A stretch of DNA of 64,000 bases, taken from contig JANATG010000013.1 in assembly GCA_029449235.1 (NCBI GenBank), positions 1,178,001 through 1,242,000 of the forward strand, given 5' to 3'. Positions 12,539 through 22,575 of this stretch are shown here, one piece after another; position 1 is the first letter of the stretch; the number at the start of each line of letters is the position of its first letter. The notes under the pieces are model-generated. The model was not told where the DNA came from. It saw nothing but the letters and a program-made list of their open reading frames with translations, and made no database searches. Made by a program: the position numbers and the translations under genes. Source of the stretch: Linnemannia schmuckeri. Taxonomy: Eukaryota > Mortierellomycota > Mortierellomycetes > Mortierellales > Mortierellaceae.

Positions 12539-12830
12539 ATGACCTCCACCAACCTCGACAGGACGCTCATCCTTGCTAAGGCCAGAGAAGGCTTCACCTG
12601 CAGCGATTCACAGATTGCCAGAATTGGGGGGTCCTCCTCCGTTGTGCGCACCACCTTCCAATGCATCATCCATGGGATGGAGTGCCGCTTTTGCCCAACG
12701 AGAATTCTTGGCCAAAAGGGTTCGTACGCAGGCTGAGTGTGTGGATGCTTAAATGTATCAGTACTAGTCAACCCAAGTTTGATATGCCTAACTAGCTCCA
12801 AAGCAATGGTTTTCCTTTTCACCACTTGTT
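12539..12830 (+). pseudogene. Possible Tc1/mariner-like transposase helix-turn-helix remnant
   Basis: An open frame from 12539 contains ILAKAREGFTCSDSQIARIG followed by SSSVVRTTFQ. The spacing resembles the N-terminal helix-turn-helix of Tc1/pogo-type transposases (R..I..a..G.s...IA...g.s.s.V..t). A shift to the next frame around 12690 continues as FVRRLSVWMLK before a stop at 12793. No catalytic DDE region or terminal inverted repeats were found. The call rests on motif resemblance only; a chance ORF cannot be excluded. Confidence 0.25.
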
Positions 12831-12840
12831 CTATCTACTA

Positions 12841-13269
12841 CATATACACGTTGAAGCTTTCCCCATTTATCTGTCGGGTCGTTTTGAAAAAAAAAATATA
12901 GTTCATCGTTTTTCACGTTACTGCACGGCTTGACAAGTCTGCTGAGGGATGTCAGAACGAATGAAAGATAGGAGAGAAGGGATGTGGCAAAGTCTGCGCC
13001 ACAGCTGCACTAGTGCAAGAGCAAGGGTAGAACAGGGCAAGGTAGGGAGAAACACAAAATAAGTGACTTAATCTTCGATTTGATGCTTCTGATCTTCCAT
13101 AATCAACAGAAAGTTTATCCGGAGGATGGTGGCAAATAAACAAACACACAAGCACATTTAACAATGAAGACAAGCACACAATCAAGGCGCGATGTTATAA
13201 ATATCTAGAAAAAAAAAAAACGTCCACATATTATCTATCTTTTAAATACGAAAAAGATCCAATAGAGAT
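12841..13269. other. Stretch without a recognisable gene
   Basis: AT-rich spacer holding the 3' flank of the chitin deacetylase pseudogene. Nothing supportable on either strand. Confidence 0.5.
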
Positions 13270-14240
13270 TCAAAAGTTCATGACAAAGGCAATAAGAAAT
13301 GCTAAGGCGCTGGCTGCCAGAATCCCTTGTCCTTCATAGGCACCATCGAGTTCTGCGGCAGAGTTCTTGTTGTCATGGCTTCTCAGGAAACACTATCGTA
13401 TCATTTCGTCAGCAGGAGAAAAAAAGTTTGTCAGTGCCATTAGCTAGATAAAATTTGTTTATCTGTAATGCACGGTTTCCTGTATGACTTAAGATCGTGT
13501 TCAAGGACAATAAATCCATGTGGCATAGAAGTGGTCTTGGCCAGCCAACCCTTGAAGCCATCCACGACTGACTGGGGCGTAGCAGTTCCTGAAAGAGTGT
13601 TCCACTATTTCCTCGGTAATCGGTGGCGAAAAATGAAGCGTAAGCAGACAAAGGGTTAAACGTCGAAGAAAAACGGTGGCAAATAAACAACTGGAGAGAG
13701 ACGGCGCGGGCGATACACAAAGATCAAAACAAGACATAGCTGTATGTACACAAAACAGAGGAGCTCATACGTCGTTGGTGTCAAAATTTTGTGTCCAGTT
13801 CGAGGCCTTGAGACCAAGTTGAGTCGCAACGTTGCGGACACGAGCCTTTCAGAAGCTTATACAGTCAGAAAAAAAAAAGGGCTATGTCATAAAATTTGCT
13901 AGTGCAGTCCATCGCGCTACCTCTTCACTGTCAACAAAAGCCTAACAAGGCAACTAGTGGACTGTTACAGAGAAGAAAACGCAACGCTTACCAAAAGGAG
14001 AACGCCAATAGATAGGAGTAATGCCGATAGTGTCAAAGGTGACCTTCTCTGTCTACTTCAACTCAGCAACAATCTGCCCATTGTTGAGTAAAGTCATGGG
14101 ATTTTGGGACCAGGTGTGAATGGCGATCTAGTGGCCTTCGTTGTAGACGCGTTTTAGGGTTGCTGGGAGACTGATAGCGTGAGAACCAACGATGAAGAAG
14201 GTTGCCTTTTGGTTGTGTTCGGGTAGGTGATGTCAGTCGT
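13270..14240 (-). pseudogene. Chitin deacetylase (NodB/CE4 family) pseudogene, GPI-anchored type
   Basis: Read on the minus strand from about 14220: EHNQKATFFIVGSHAISLPA, then TLKRVYNEGH, a TAG stop, IAIHTWSQNP, later VAELK, a second TAG, then FDTIGITPIYWRSPFG at a splice donor near 13995. A next exon near 13845-13775 reads VRNVATQLGLKASNWTQNFD; a third near 13600-13460 contains KGWLAKTTSMPHGFIVLEHD; the last ends in a hydrophobic tail (AASALAFLIAFVMNF) stopping at 13270, as for a GPI signal. CE4 chitin deacetylases convert cell-wall chitin to chitosan. The two stops interrupt the catalytic core, and the second His of the HTWSH metal-binding motif is Gln here. The upstream part with the signal peptide and TFDDGP motif is not recognisable. 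Decay is well supported unless the stops are sequencing errors. Confidence 0.85.
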
Positions 14241-14845
14241 TAGGTCGGTTGGCTGGTCGTGAGGCAAGGCTAGGAGCAAACAGTTAGGAGATGTAGACGC
14301 GTATTAGCAAATGCACTAGAAAAGATGAGGTTGTTTATCAAATAGCATCACATTATGAACAGACCATCCCTCTGCTTCTGTTCCCCTCTCGTTCTTAACC
14401 TGGCTATCACTTAACACGAAAAAACAAGGGCAGATATACATGCAAGTCGACCAGTTTTAACCGTGTTCGGACTTGTGCGTCTTGCGTGAAGGGGACACAG
14501 TCGATTGGAGTATGATCAGGCGGCGATAGGGGCTTTAGTTGTGCTGCAGCTTACTCCTGTCGTTGGTCGGCGGGTGCTGCTTGTCGTTTCTCGAGGGCGT
14601 TAGAGTCATGACCGGTTAAGGGTGTGATGAGGGGGATGAAGTTAAAGTCGTTGACCTTACCTCTTTTTTCGTACATTGCTCGTCTTTTTCTTTTGTTTTT
14701 GTTGTTGTTGCATGGCGGACAAAGGTGTGTGTGAACATATTTACAGTTTTTATTCACCATAGTGAAAGATAGATGATAATAAATACAAAGGGGCACTGAT
14801 CTACTACTGTTACAACACCCACTCTTATCTACTTAAAAAACACAT
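14241..14845. other. Stretch without a recognisable gene
   Basis: Contains the degraded upstream side of the chitin deacetylase pseudogene (its first exons are not identifiable) and the 3' flank of the Q-rich small gene. No supportable ORF. Confidence 0.5.
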
Positions 14846-15094
14846 CTACTGGTGCGATGACATCTGCTTATCAACCTTCAAGGGATGAGAACCAGACGAC
14901 TTCTTGTTTCCGCCATGGTGCTGCTTGTTTGCGCTGGCGCGGTCCTGGTTGAACGAACTTTGTTGTTGCTGGTTCTGTTGCTGGTTAGATCCGGCTTTTT
15001 TCGATTGGGCTTGGGCGTTGGCTCCTTGGGTGGAGCTCTTGTTGGAGGATGTCGATTCCTGCTGCTGGTTCTGGGTCTTGGGATGAGAAGGCAT
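14846..15094 (-). CDS. Small Q/N/S-rich low-complexity protein (82 aa)
   Basis: Open frame from ATG at 15094 (MPSHPKTQNQQQ) to TGA at 14846; composition dominated by Gln, Asn, Ser and Lys, with no predicted membrane segment or folded motif. A longer reading from 15247 is less likely, because a TATA-like element at 15252-15260 sits only a few bases before it but about 160 bases before 15094, the usual spacing in this window. No family recognised. It could be a small disordered stress or RNA-associated protein, but nothing in the sequence proves that it is expressed. Confidence 0.45.
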   Translation of the reverse strand: MPSHPKTQNQQQESTSSNKSSTQGANAQAQSKKAGSNQQQNQQQQSSFNQDRASANKQHHGGNKKSSGSHPLKVDKQMSSHQ

Positions 15095-15251
15095 ATTGGG
15101 TTGGCGGTGGTCCTGCGGGAGGGTCTTGGCGGAGGGGTCTTGGCGGTGGGCGGCTAGGGGGAGAGAATTGGCGCGGAAGGGAGTGTGAGTGTGTGGTACT
15201 GAAGGAAAAGAGTAAAGATTGATGTAGGTCAAAATATGCCTCAGCAAGTCA

Positions 15252-15260
15252 TTTTATACC
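15252..15260 (-). promoter_or_regulatory. TATA-like box for the Q-rich small gene
   Basis: GGTATAAAA on the minus strand, about 160 bases upstream of the proposed ATG at 15094. It helps decide the start codon. Confidence 0.4.
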
Positions 15261-15696
15261 CCAACCCCGGCGATATGAGAAATCGAGTACGAGACAGAAA
15301 CAAAAAAAAAAAAAGCGCGCAATGTGGAGAGTGCTCTTACATCATGGAAACGAATTAGCATTGGTCGAGTTCGCGTCAGAAAAAACAACTAACATGCGAT
15401 GGGTCATGTTTCAGCCTTCCCTCTCTTCAACTGACAAAAACCAGGAGAATTTTTTGTTCAAGCCAATAATATCAGAGAGGGATCAGGGCACAGTGTCTCA
15501 CTTCCAGCCAACTAGCAACTACCATCGGCTCTGCCCTGTCTCCTTGATCGCTACTCGCTGACAGCAAGCGAAGGAAACGTTTGTGTGTGAACGAGAAATC
15601 GTTGCTGACTCATGCTCGATGCTTGAGAAGTTTATGCTGTTCCCTCGACTGGTACTATTTGTCGTCCAATACCTCTTTTTGCTTAATTTTTTAAGT

Positions 15697-15697
<1 letters not shown>

Positions 15698-15731
<34 letters not shown>
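15698..15731. repeat. Poly-A tract (34 A)
   Basis: Uninterrupted A run in the decayed island. Unlike the tract at 12245, no AATAAA precedes it. Confidence 0.9.
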
Positions 15732-15732
<1 letters not shown>

Positions 15733-15744
15733 GCTAGACCGTCT

Positions 15745-15942
15745 CTAATAGATCAAAGGTTGTGGTCATGCCTGCAAAGACTATGGTTGGTTGCAAAGTG
15801 TCTTTGACCCTGACTTCTCAATGAACCATCAAGGCACCCTTTCCAGAATCACTATCAACGACCCTGAGAATCTAGATGCAATTGACATCTTCGAGATCTC
15901 TCTCAGTGCACCCCATCGCAACAACCAAAGTCTGATGTGAGC
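15745..15942 (+). pseudogene. Coding-like ORF fragment of unknown origin
   Basis: Immediately after the A tract, a frame without start codon reads GCGHACKDYGWLQSVFDPDF and then LSRITINDPENLDAIDIFEI before a TGA at about 15940. Codon choice and mixed polarity look like real protein rather than noise. I do not recognise the family. No upstream exon or ATG was found, so if it was ever a gene, only its 3' end survives. Confidence 0.25.
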
Positions 15943-16099
15943 AACCGTTTTTCAGTCTTCACAAAACAAAGAAGCCATGTTCCACACACAGCCCACTTGT
16001 GTAATTTAGCATTGCAATGATTTTATTTTCACAGAAAAAAAAGACTATGTACAAAAGGTCTCTTCCTAAAGTGTTCAACAAGAGAGTGCGAGAGCATCC

Positions 16100-16498
16100 T
16101 CATCCCATGAACATGTCCTGCGAGTTGTAGAACGAGTGTGGCTGAGGCTCACTACTTCTTCGAGCTCCAAACCAACTACTCTGTTGCTGCCCCTGCTGCG
16201 ACTGGTACTGCGCCTGTTGCTGAGGGAACTGCGAGTACTGTGATGCAAAGGTTGACGATCTTACGATACGACTATTGGGGCTCTCGTGAGCGATTGACGA
16301 TGATGAGACGGACTGCGACTGGGCACGGTGGACTACATGGTCGCTAAACACACTTGAAGTCTGACCGGCGATATTTCCTTGCGGAGGGACAACGATGCTG
16401 AAGCTACTTCTTCTCATGTTTGTGGGCTGCTGATCGACGGTAGAGGTGGTGGTGGTTTGTTGCTGTTGGAAGCTTTTGAAAATTGGGAATGATGGCAT
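16100..16498 (-). CDS. Small Ser/Gln-rich protein of unknown function (132 aa)
   Basis: Single open frame from ATG at 16498 (MPSFPIFKSFQQQQ) to a stop at 16100. It has polyglutamine-like runs, two basic serine motifs that could be kinase sites (MRRSSFSIVVPPQ and GARRSSEPQ), and no membrane segment. The segment around the first motif is the least biased part. The frame is longer than expected by chance in this AT-rich DNA and a purine-rich leader precedes it. I recognise no family; a disordered regulatory protein is plausible but unproven. Confidence 0.5.
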   Translation of the reverse strand: MPSFPIFKSFQQQQTTTTSTVDQQPTNMRRSSFSIVVPPQGNIAGQTSSVFSDHVVHRAQSQSVSSSSIAHESPNSRIVRSSTFASQYSQFPQQQAQYQSQQGQQQSSWFGARRSSEPQPHSFYNSQDMFMG

Positions 16499-17139
16499 GT
16501 CTGCTTATTTTTTGTTGTACAGTAAGATGAGTGCTTGCGAGTGTTGTTGTGGAGATGATTTTTTTTTGTAAAGAAAAGAAGTGAAAAAACAAAAGGGTGA
16601 TGTTGAATTCAATCTTCGATGGACGACATCAAAAGACTTTTTTTCGTCTTTTCTTGCACAATCAAGGGTCACACGGCCAACCTTTGTTGCATTGGTCGAA
16701 TCATCGAAAGCTAACGAAAAAAATCCCCCGATCCAGCGAACCTTAGCGAGTGCACGGGGTCACCAGTGAAATCCAGGGCGCCGTCTATGTCTTGTCTCGA
16801 CATCGTCAAATAGAAAATGTGTATACACTCCTCTCGCACAAATCAAAAAATTAAGCAAGAAGGTTGTTCGTATGCCCTTCCTCTCACTGGCCAGACGCGT
16901 CTGTTTGCTTATCAGTGCTATTTCATATGATTGGTTCTAGCGTCTCATACTTCCTACAGTAGTGTCGGCCGCAACGAAAGAGAAGAACCGCCACAGAAAA
17001 TCAAAAGGCGCCCGTCATCGCTTTCTGAGGACCCTTCACGTAAGAATCCGCTATCGCCGTCACTTGAGAGATCCGATTCCTGCGTCACCATTCCCTCTAA
17101 CTGAGCGAACCACCGACGAAACAAAAACAAGGATTTTTT
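16499..17139. other. Stretch without a recognisable gene
   Basis: Upstream flank of the 132-residue ORF, then unassigned sequence up to the tropomyosin-derived duplication. Nothing supportable seen. Confidence 0.5.
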
Positions 17140-17640
17140 TTACTTGTTTTTCTTCTGAAAAAGGTGAGCAAGAGATACCCGTCTAGTAGATAGAAAGGGA
17201 AAGAAAGGTAACAGGGCGATATTAAAAATATAAACGAAGAAAAGAATTGGATGGTTATGGATATGAGAAAAAATAGTCGCTCCTATTTTAGCGATCCTCA
17301 ATGGCCTTTAAGCCGCCTTTCAACTCTTCATTGATATGATTGTACTCCTCGTTGATCTCACTGAGCTTGACTTCGAGCTCATCGTTCTTCTCCACAAGTG
17401 CCTTGATCTTACGCTCAAAGTCTTTTATAATCAACTCGTACTCGCAAGGCCTAATTGTCATAAAACAAACAATTGGTTCATTAGCATAACTGTTTCTTTG
17501 ATGCGCTGTTGCCGTGTACCGTAATTTTACCTACATCTGACCGTCGTTAGTGTGTCTACTTGTTTTGTTTGTTTACCCATCTGTGAATCATCTCCACTCT
17601 CCTTGTCCTTTTTCTTATCGCATTGCCTTTCATTAGATTT
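17140..17640 (-). pseudogene. Partial tropomyosin copy A: 3' flank, last exon and part of intron
   Basis: The exon at 17288-17450 is 163 nt, exactly the length of the intact tropomyosin last exon (22576-22738), and its frame is open to a TAA: CEYELIIKDFERKIKALVEK then NDELEVKLSEINEEYNHINE, against REHELKVEDLERRVKTLEKE in the intact gene. Similarity continues into the intron (GGTTCATTAG...GTTTCTTTGATG around 17473-17502) and into the 3' flank (AAAAAATAGTCGCTCC near 17268), so this is a DNA duplication, not an mRNA copy. No first or second exon exists upstream; copy B in the opposite orientation lies there instead. It is a fragment, probably not functional. Confidence 0.75.
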
Positions 17641-17870
17641 TGCAGGCGGAGAAACAAAACAAGCATTCTAATGGAACCGATTGCTTTTGTTTTGTAATAT
17701 GCTAGGCTTCACGAGTACGAGTTGTAGGTAAATGGTCTTGAACGAAAGCTCAAAACTCTTAAGGATAACGGGTCCCTTAAGAGAATGATCGAGAGCATGA
17801 CCGAGAAGCGCGACCGTGCAAAGTCGGACTTGGAGGAGTTGAATGAGATGAAAGGGTAGTAAGCGCGAGA
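17641..17870 (+). pseudogene. Partial tropomyosin copy B, inverted relative to copy A
   Basis: On the + strand an acceptor at 17705 is followed by LHEYEL, a TAG stop at 17725, then VNGLERKLKTLKDNG and MIESMTEKRDRAKSDLEELN, ending in TAG TAA at 17857-17862. It aligns with the intact last exon (LREHELKVEDLERRVKTL, EEMTEKHNSVKAEL). The preceding intron end (CTAATGGAACCGATTGC...CTAG) closely matches the same place in the intact gene, including the branch-like CTAAT. One premature stop and a three-codon loss mark it as decayed. Copies A and B are head-to-head around 17.6 kb. Confidence 0.75.
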
Positions 17871-18243
17871 AGTTAGCAAAGAACGGATAAATATATTCCC
17901 AATACAGTCATCGTATCTACCCTTTTCATTATGCAACGTTCATATCATTTCTTGTTTTGCGTGTTTATCAGTCTTGTATCTCGCTGGTCATTTAATAAAA
18001 AATTGCTTATCTCTTATTTCTTCGGTGACCCTTTCAGCTCTGTACTCCTTTTTACAAACGTTGAGGAAAAGTTGCTCTATCGCCCTTCTTACTGGCTAAT
18101 CGTGTTTTTTTTTTGTATTCTGTTTTATTTCGGGGGTACTGAACACCAAGGTATTGATATTTCGAAGGGTACTGAATAACTCTTCTACGACTGAGGTCAC
18201 GATGAGACATAACGTTGCATACTTCCTAGGACAAACGCGTTTC
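17871..18243. other. Short spacer without a recognisable gene
   Basis: AT-rich; 3' flank of the DUF4112-like gene. Nothing else seen. Confidence 0.5.
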
Positions 18244-20094
18244 TCATAACAGCAACTCCTCTTCCTCCATCTCTTCGTCTGTCTCAAAATCCCCATATTC
18301 CATCAAAGACCCACTACCACCAACAAATGACCCTCCATACTCCACACAACGACTGCGCCATCGCATCACCGGTAACGCCGACGACATCGACACACACCCC
18401 CTCGTCAATGCCATTGCCTTCAAATCTGTGAGGCTCCTGAGGCTAGAGTTTGCACTAGAGTCGGGACTGCTGCTATCGAAGAGTCCTCCTTGTTGTGATC
18501 CTGAACGCGTAGTAGTTCCGCTGGTGGTGCCAGATCCGGAAATGGCCTCGAGTCCTGTCAGCAGGGGACAGCTCAGTCGCCAATAGTCGTCGTTTAGGTG
18601 CCCCTGCTTTGGGTGGTAGTACTGAGGAGGCATGTGGCGCTGTTTTTTCTTCGGGATTGGCCAGGGGCGTGGCAGAGCGGGAGCTGTCAAAGGCTTCTCC
18701 TTGGGCGAAGCTGGATGAGATCCTGAGTGGCAAGACCCATCCTTAACATCTTCATCCTCAGCGACGTCTTCGACATCATGGACCTCAGGCGGGGTGAAGA
18801 CATACTCGGCAGTAATATCCATCTGATAGGGTCGGTACACTACCTCAGTAGCACGATTGCGACGAGACTGAGCTCCCATGGCTGGAAGTGGAACGGAATA
18901 TACCTCATCGGCTCCTGAAGCGCCAACCACCGTTGTTGCGAAATACTCATCGAGAGCTTCATCATTACTATCCACCAGATAGTGCCATCCTGTAGCAGCA
19001 GCCGGCTGCTGCTGTTGTTGTTTTCCGGAGTTCGGAAACGGCCCCATCTCTGCCTCTGCGGCCTCCGGCAGTTCAGGGATAGGGGATAGAGAGGGGAACG
19101 TCACAAAATTTATCACCCTCACGGCGCGAGGAATGATGGGCTTCGCAAGAAGAGGAGGTGGGATCACCAGTTTCTGCAGAGCCTCCTGCGACCTCTTCTT
19201 GGTTGTCTCGGTTGCCATCCTACGGGTCAACTCCTGCTTCAAAGACCCACCGCTTCCGTTCGCCGTCACGGTCGCGTTCGCATCCGCCGCAGCCGCCGCC
19301 ATCGCCGCCGAGCCAAGGCAGGACTTAGAAAAGGCTTTGGCACACTTCTCATCATGCCTCATGACCCGGATCCGTGCAGATTCGACCATCCGCAAGTTGC
19401 CACAAAAGAACAGGCGCAAGAACGGAGCCATCGGGAACAAGAGGAGTCCAATCAAGAGATCCGTGGTGAGGCACTGGTGCGCGTATCGCTGCAAGGTGAC
19501 GCGATCTGCGCCGTCAATCATGAACTTGTCCATGAGTGGGCGGTACACCTTGAAGTACGACAGTGTCGCGCTGATTAGGAATCCGGCTCCAGGGATCAAT
19601 CCTACTCATTTAAAGTAGAAAAAGAAAAAGAATTGTGGCAAAATAAATTAGTCCTTCGACTGTCATCATATCCATATTTCCATATCCAGGTCAGATAATG
19701 TCTGTAAGTCCTTACCAAGGAAAAACGCCAGACCAATACATTTCAAAAAGCTCCAAGGGTCATGCTTGCTCCAACCCTTGCCATCAATATTGCCATCGGC
19801 ATCGGTGTCACGTACCCCATCCAGCAAGCTCGCCCACCACTGTATCTGTCGCAAAATCTCATGGTTAACTTTCATCTCCTTTTCCTTCGGATGCGGTTCA
19901 AAATCTTGCATATCGATCACGACTTCTCTCACTGGCGTTTGTCTTGTTTCTAGTAATTCTGCTGTCTCCGAGAAGTTGCTGAAATTGGTTTTGTGCAAGC
20001 TATGATGGTTGCGGTTGTCGTGTTTGTCGCTGTTATTAATACGGTTGTCAGGAAAAGAAGAGTGTTGGATAAGAGTGTTTGGGTGCTTGGACAT
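18244..20094 (-). CDS. DUF4112-like membrane protein
   Basis: Two exons, 20094-19716 and 19601-18244, joined in frame (1,737 nt, 578 residues). The N-terminus is polar, with a segment like WWASLLDGVRDTDADGNIDG before two hydrophobic stretches: FLKCIGLAFFLGLIPGAGFL across the intron, and DLLIGLLLFPMAPFLRLFFC followed by GNLRMVESARIRVM. This IPGAG...GNLR pattern resembles DUF4112, a family of small membrane proteins of unknown function, where the second half usually reads PvvGD..d..yk.N.rN. Here the typical GD is replaced by AP. The remaining 380 residues are disordered: Ala/Gln runs, Pro-rich and acidic, ending EEEELLL. A TATA-like element lies about 140 bases upstream. Biochemical role unknown; the family link is moderate. 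Confidence 0.8.
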
Positions 20095-20458
20095 CGTTCG
20101 ATAAAAGCATGAAACGTCTGGGTAGGAAGGTAGTATTACTTTTGAAGGTGCGGAGAGTGAGGAAGTATGGATGAAGGTGAGGAGAAAAGAGAGTGCGGGA
20201 AGGAAAAAAAGTAAAAGTGCCGGCGATGACTGATATTTATACGAGTCGGACCTCGTACATGCATCTGGTTCTTATAGAACACGGCTTGCTCATTGATAGG
20301 TGGTAAGGAAAAATAAAATACTAAGGAACAACATCAAGTGTGTTGTGCGCTCAGCCTAATTTACGTCCCAGCGATGCCAAACATTTCCTCCGCAACCAAG
20401 CAAAGCCACGGTCTTTAACTAGGGTTCAAGGAATCTCTATTTCAGTAAGGCTAACTAG
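20095..20458. other. Promoter region of the DUF4112-like gene
   Basis: Purine-rich leader (+ strand view) with a minus-strand GTATAAATA at 20234-20242. It also holds the 3' flank of the DUF455 gene. Confidence 0.5.
20234..20242 (-). promoter_or_regulatory. TATA-like box of the DUF4112-like gene
   Basis: GTATAAATA on the minus strand, about 140 bases before the ATG at 20094. Confidence 0.45.
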
Positions 20459-22239
20459 CTATGCTGCCTGCTCTGTAGAAGCAAGTGCAGAAGTAGTTAC
20501 TTCACTATCCTGAGCAGCAGCAATTGTATGAGCTCCCGCAACAGGCGTAGTCTCGGCAGAGGTTCCTTCCTGCTTGTCCCTCTTGCTCTGTAGACGCCTT
20601 CCAGCCGCAGGCTTGAATCCTGTCCTCTCGCGCACGACAACCAAAGGCTCATACCAACCCCTGGTCAATCCTCCCTTCTCACGATCGACAGTGTTGAATG
20701 GTGGCTTCAATGATCCTTTGAAGTACTGAACAACAACTTCCTGGAAACGTTTCCGCCTTTGAGCCTCTGCAGGGTCAACCACCTCTTCTTCCACTTGACT
20801 CTCCTTCACATCACCTTCTCCTCCTTCAACTGTTGATGTGGCCTTCTTCTCCGCATAAGCGGGCGGCACCTGTCGGAACTCGTACAAGTCATCATCAGCG
20901 TCGTTCACATCTCCTCCTCCAGCAGCTCCAAAAGCCCTTTCCGCATCTTGATCTAATCCGATGCCTTCATGCTTCTTCAGAAGATAACAGAACCACCGAT
21001 GACCGATCTGGACATGTGTCACCTCGTCCTCATGGACTTTTTGCAACATCTCTGCCGAATCTTCGTCGCCACTCCTGCTAAAACGAGCAATTGTTGCCGG
21101 GTTGACGTCCAGACCTCGAGATTCGATCGTCATATGCACAACAGCCATGCGTGCCAGTGCCGATCGTGCAGTGTCCGTGCACGAATCCCAGATCGAAGCG
21201 TGGACAGGGAGGTCTCCGTAATGTGCTCCCTGCGACTCTAACCGCTCGTTCAGCCACTTGAAATGCTGTCATCACAAAAAACACAAGAACAAGGCATTTA
21301 GTTGACTGACGTTCTCGGTCTCACACAATATCAAAGTGCAATTCGCTCCAATGTCTCCCTTGCATTACCTTGGACTCGTCGCAAGCCATCTGCATGAAAT
21401 CGTCAAAGAACCGGTTGGGCATCACAAACTCCATTTCTTCCTCGTTTTCGATCTGGTTCTTGAGTGCTGTTCCCGCAGTTGCCTGAGTATAGTATCCAAA
21501 GCGCGCCATGTTGTCCAGCGCCGTGTCGATCGCCCACTGCTCCACGTTCGCTAATGCTATCGTAGTCGGATCAGATAGATAAAAAAAAAAAGGAACCACA
21601 TCAGTTGTCCGTTAGGTTATCTCTTTCAATTGCTCCTGAAATGGTTTCTTCTAATGCATGCGGCATTTTTTTGTCTTCATGAACTTGCTTCCATAATCTT
21701 TCAACTTTGATGTGTCCTGCGCCCTTACCATGCAAAATCGCAATCCTGCTAGCTAAAAAGGTTGAAAGAGGCCACAAGGTCTGTTAGGTAAGTGTGGTTC
21801 CTTGTTCTTTTGTCAGACCACAAATAAGCTCACACGAAAAACCTCCTCGAGCTTAATGACGAAGGGCTGCAAAAAAACCAACAAAACAACGTCAATAAAG
21901 AACGCAAAGGTGTTCCTTACACAAAGAACCGGCCTTGCCAACCTTGACGCCAAACCCCGGCCTCACAAATTCGAGTGTATCGGGTCTCGATGGCTTCTCT
22001 GGTGGCGCCGCACGACCCAGTGGCAACACCGCCACCTCTTCCTTATCCTGAGCCAAAGCGCCTTCCTTGTTGTGGCGAGCTTGAATGGTCTGCTTCCATT
22101 GCTGGCCCAGAAGAAGAGTCAAGTCGGCCTTCTCGATGGGATCGATTGTATGCATGATGTGAACACATCTCTCCAGGAGTGAATCACACCCCTCGGGGAA
22201 TCGCAGTTCCTGTGCTTCAGCTTGTTCTTGTCCCGACAT
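20459..22239 (-). CDS. DUF455 family ferritin-like protein
   Basis: Four exons: 22239-21921, 21752-21729 (only 24 nt), 21556-21369, 21265-20459; 1,338 nt, 445 residues, frame kept. The family (PF04305) has a ferritin-like four-helix fold with likely metal-binding Glu/His residues; its substrate is not established. Seen in order: LHALANVEQWAIDTALD, MPNRFFDDFMQMACDESKHF (Glu/His of helix 2), GAHYGDLPVHASIWDSC, SRGLDVNPATIARF, HEDEVTHVQIGHRWFCYLL (Glu/His cluster), and LKPPFN with the downstream WYEPL. All signature blocks are present. The micro-exon encodes the start of the IAILHALANVEQ helix and is needed to restore it. The C-terminal 60 residues are an Ala/Thr-rich extension. Confidence 0.9.
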
Positions 22240-22575
22240 CCTTTTCGTTTGATGAACCTCGCTCTTTGCTGAAGCGGTTGATCCTGAGAGTGCGCGGAAG
22301 GCTGGTCTTTTATGAGCTTTGAATGAAGACTTCAGAAAACAGCGTGGCAGTGAAAAGGAATAAATAGCCCTGTCGGAAACAAAAAAAAAGTGAAGAATTT
22401 ATTTTTTTTTTCTCAAAAGGGTCAGCGGGAGAGACACCTGTCTTGTAAGTAGGAAGGGTGGGGAAAGGGCTGGCAGGCAGCACGCAGAACACAAACAAAA
22501 AAGTAAGATAGAAGAAATGGTAAATGGTGGGTCGATATATGTGATGACTGTATTGAAAAAATAGTCGCTCCTTCT
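22240..22575. other. Promoter of the DUF455 gene and 3' flank of tropomyosin
   Basis: A minus-strand TATAAAAG-like sequence (TCATAAAAG, 22310-22318) lies about 75 bases before the DUF455 ATG. The part near 22540-22575 is the 3' UTR copied in tropomyosin copy A. Confidence 0.45.

Noticed and set aside
11654..14240. RIP-like C-to-T mutation as the cause of premature stops
   Set aside because: Only two clear CAG-to-TAG candidates (deacetylase); the stops in the secreted ORF may be intronic and the tropomyosin stop is not a C-to-T change. Too few sites.
21845..21870. An alternative DUF455 exon reading PFVIKLEE
   Set aside because: Has a plausible acceptor but its phase does not fit the first exon; the 24-nt exon at 21729-21752 restores the conserved family helix instead.
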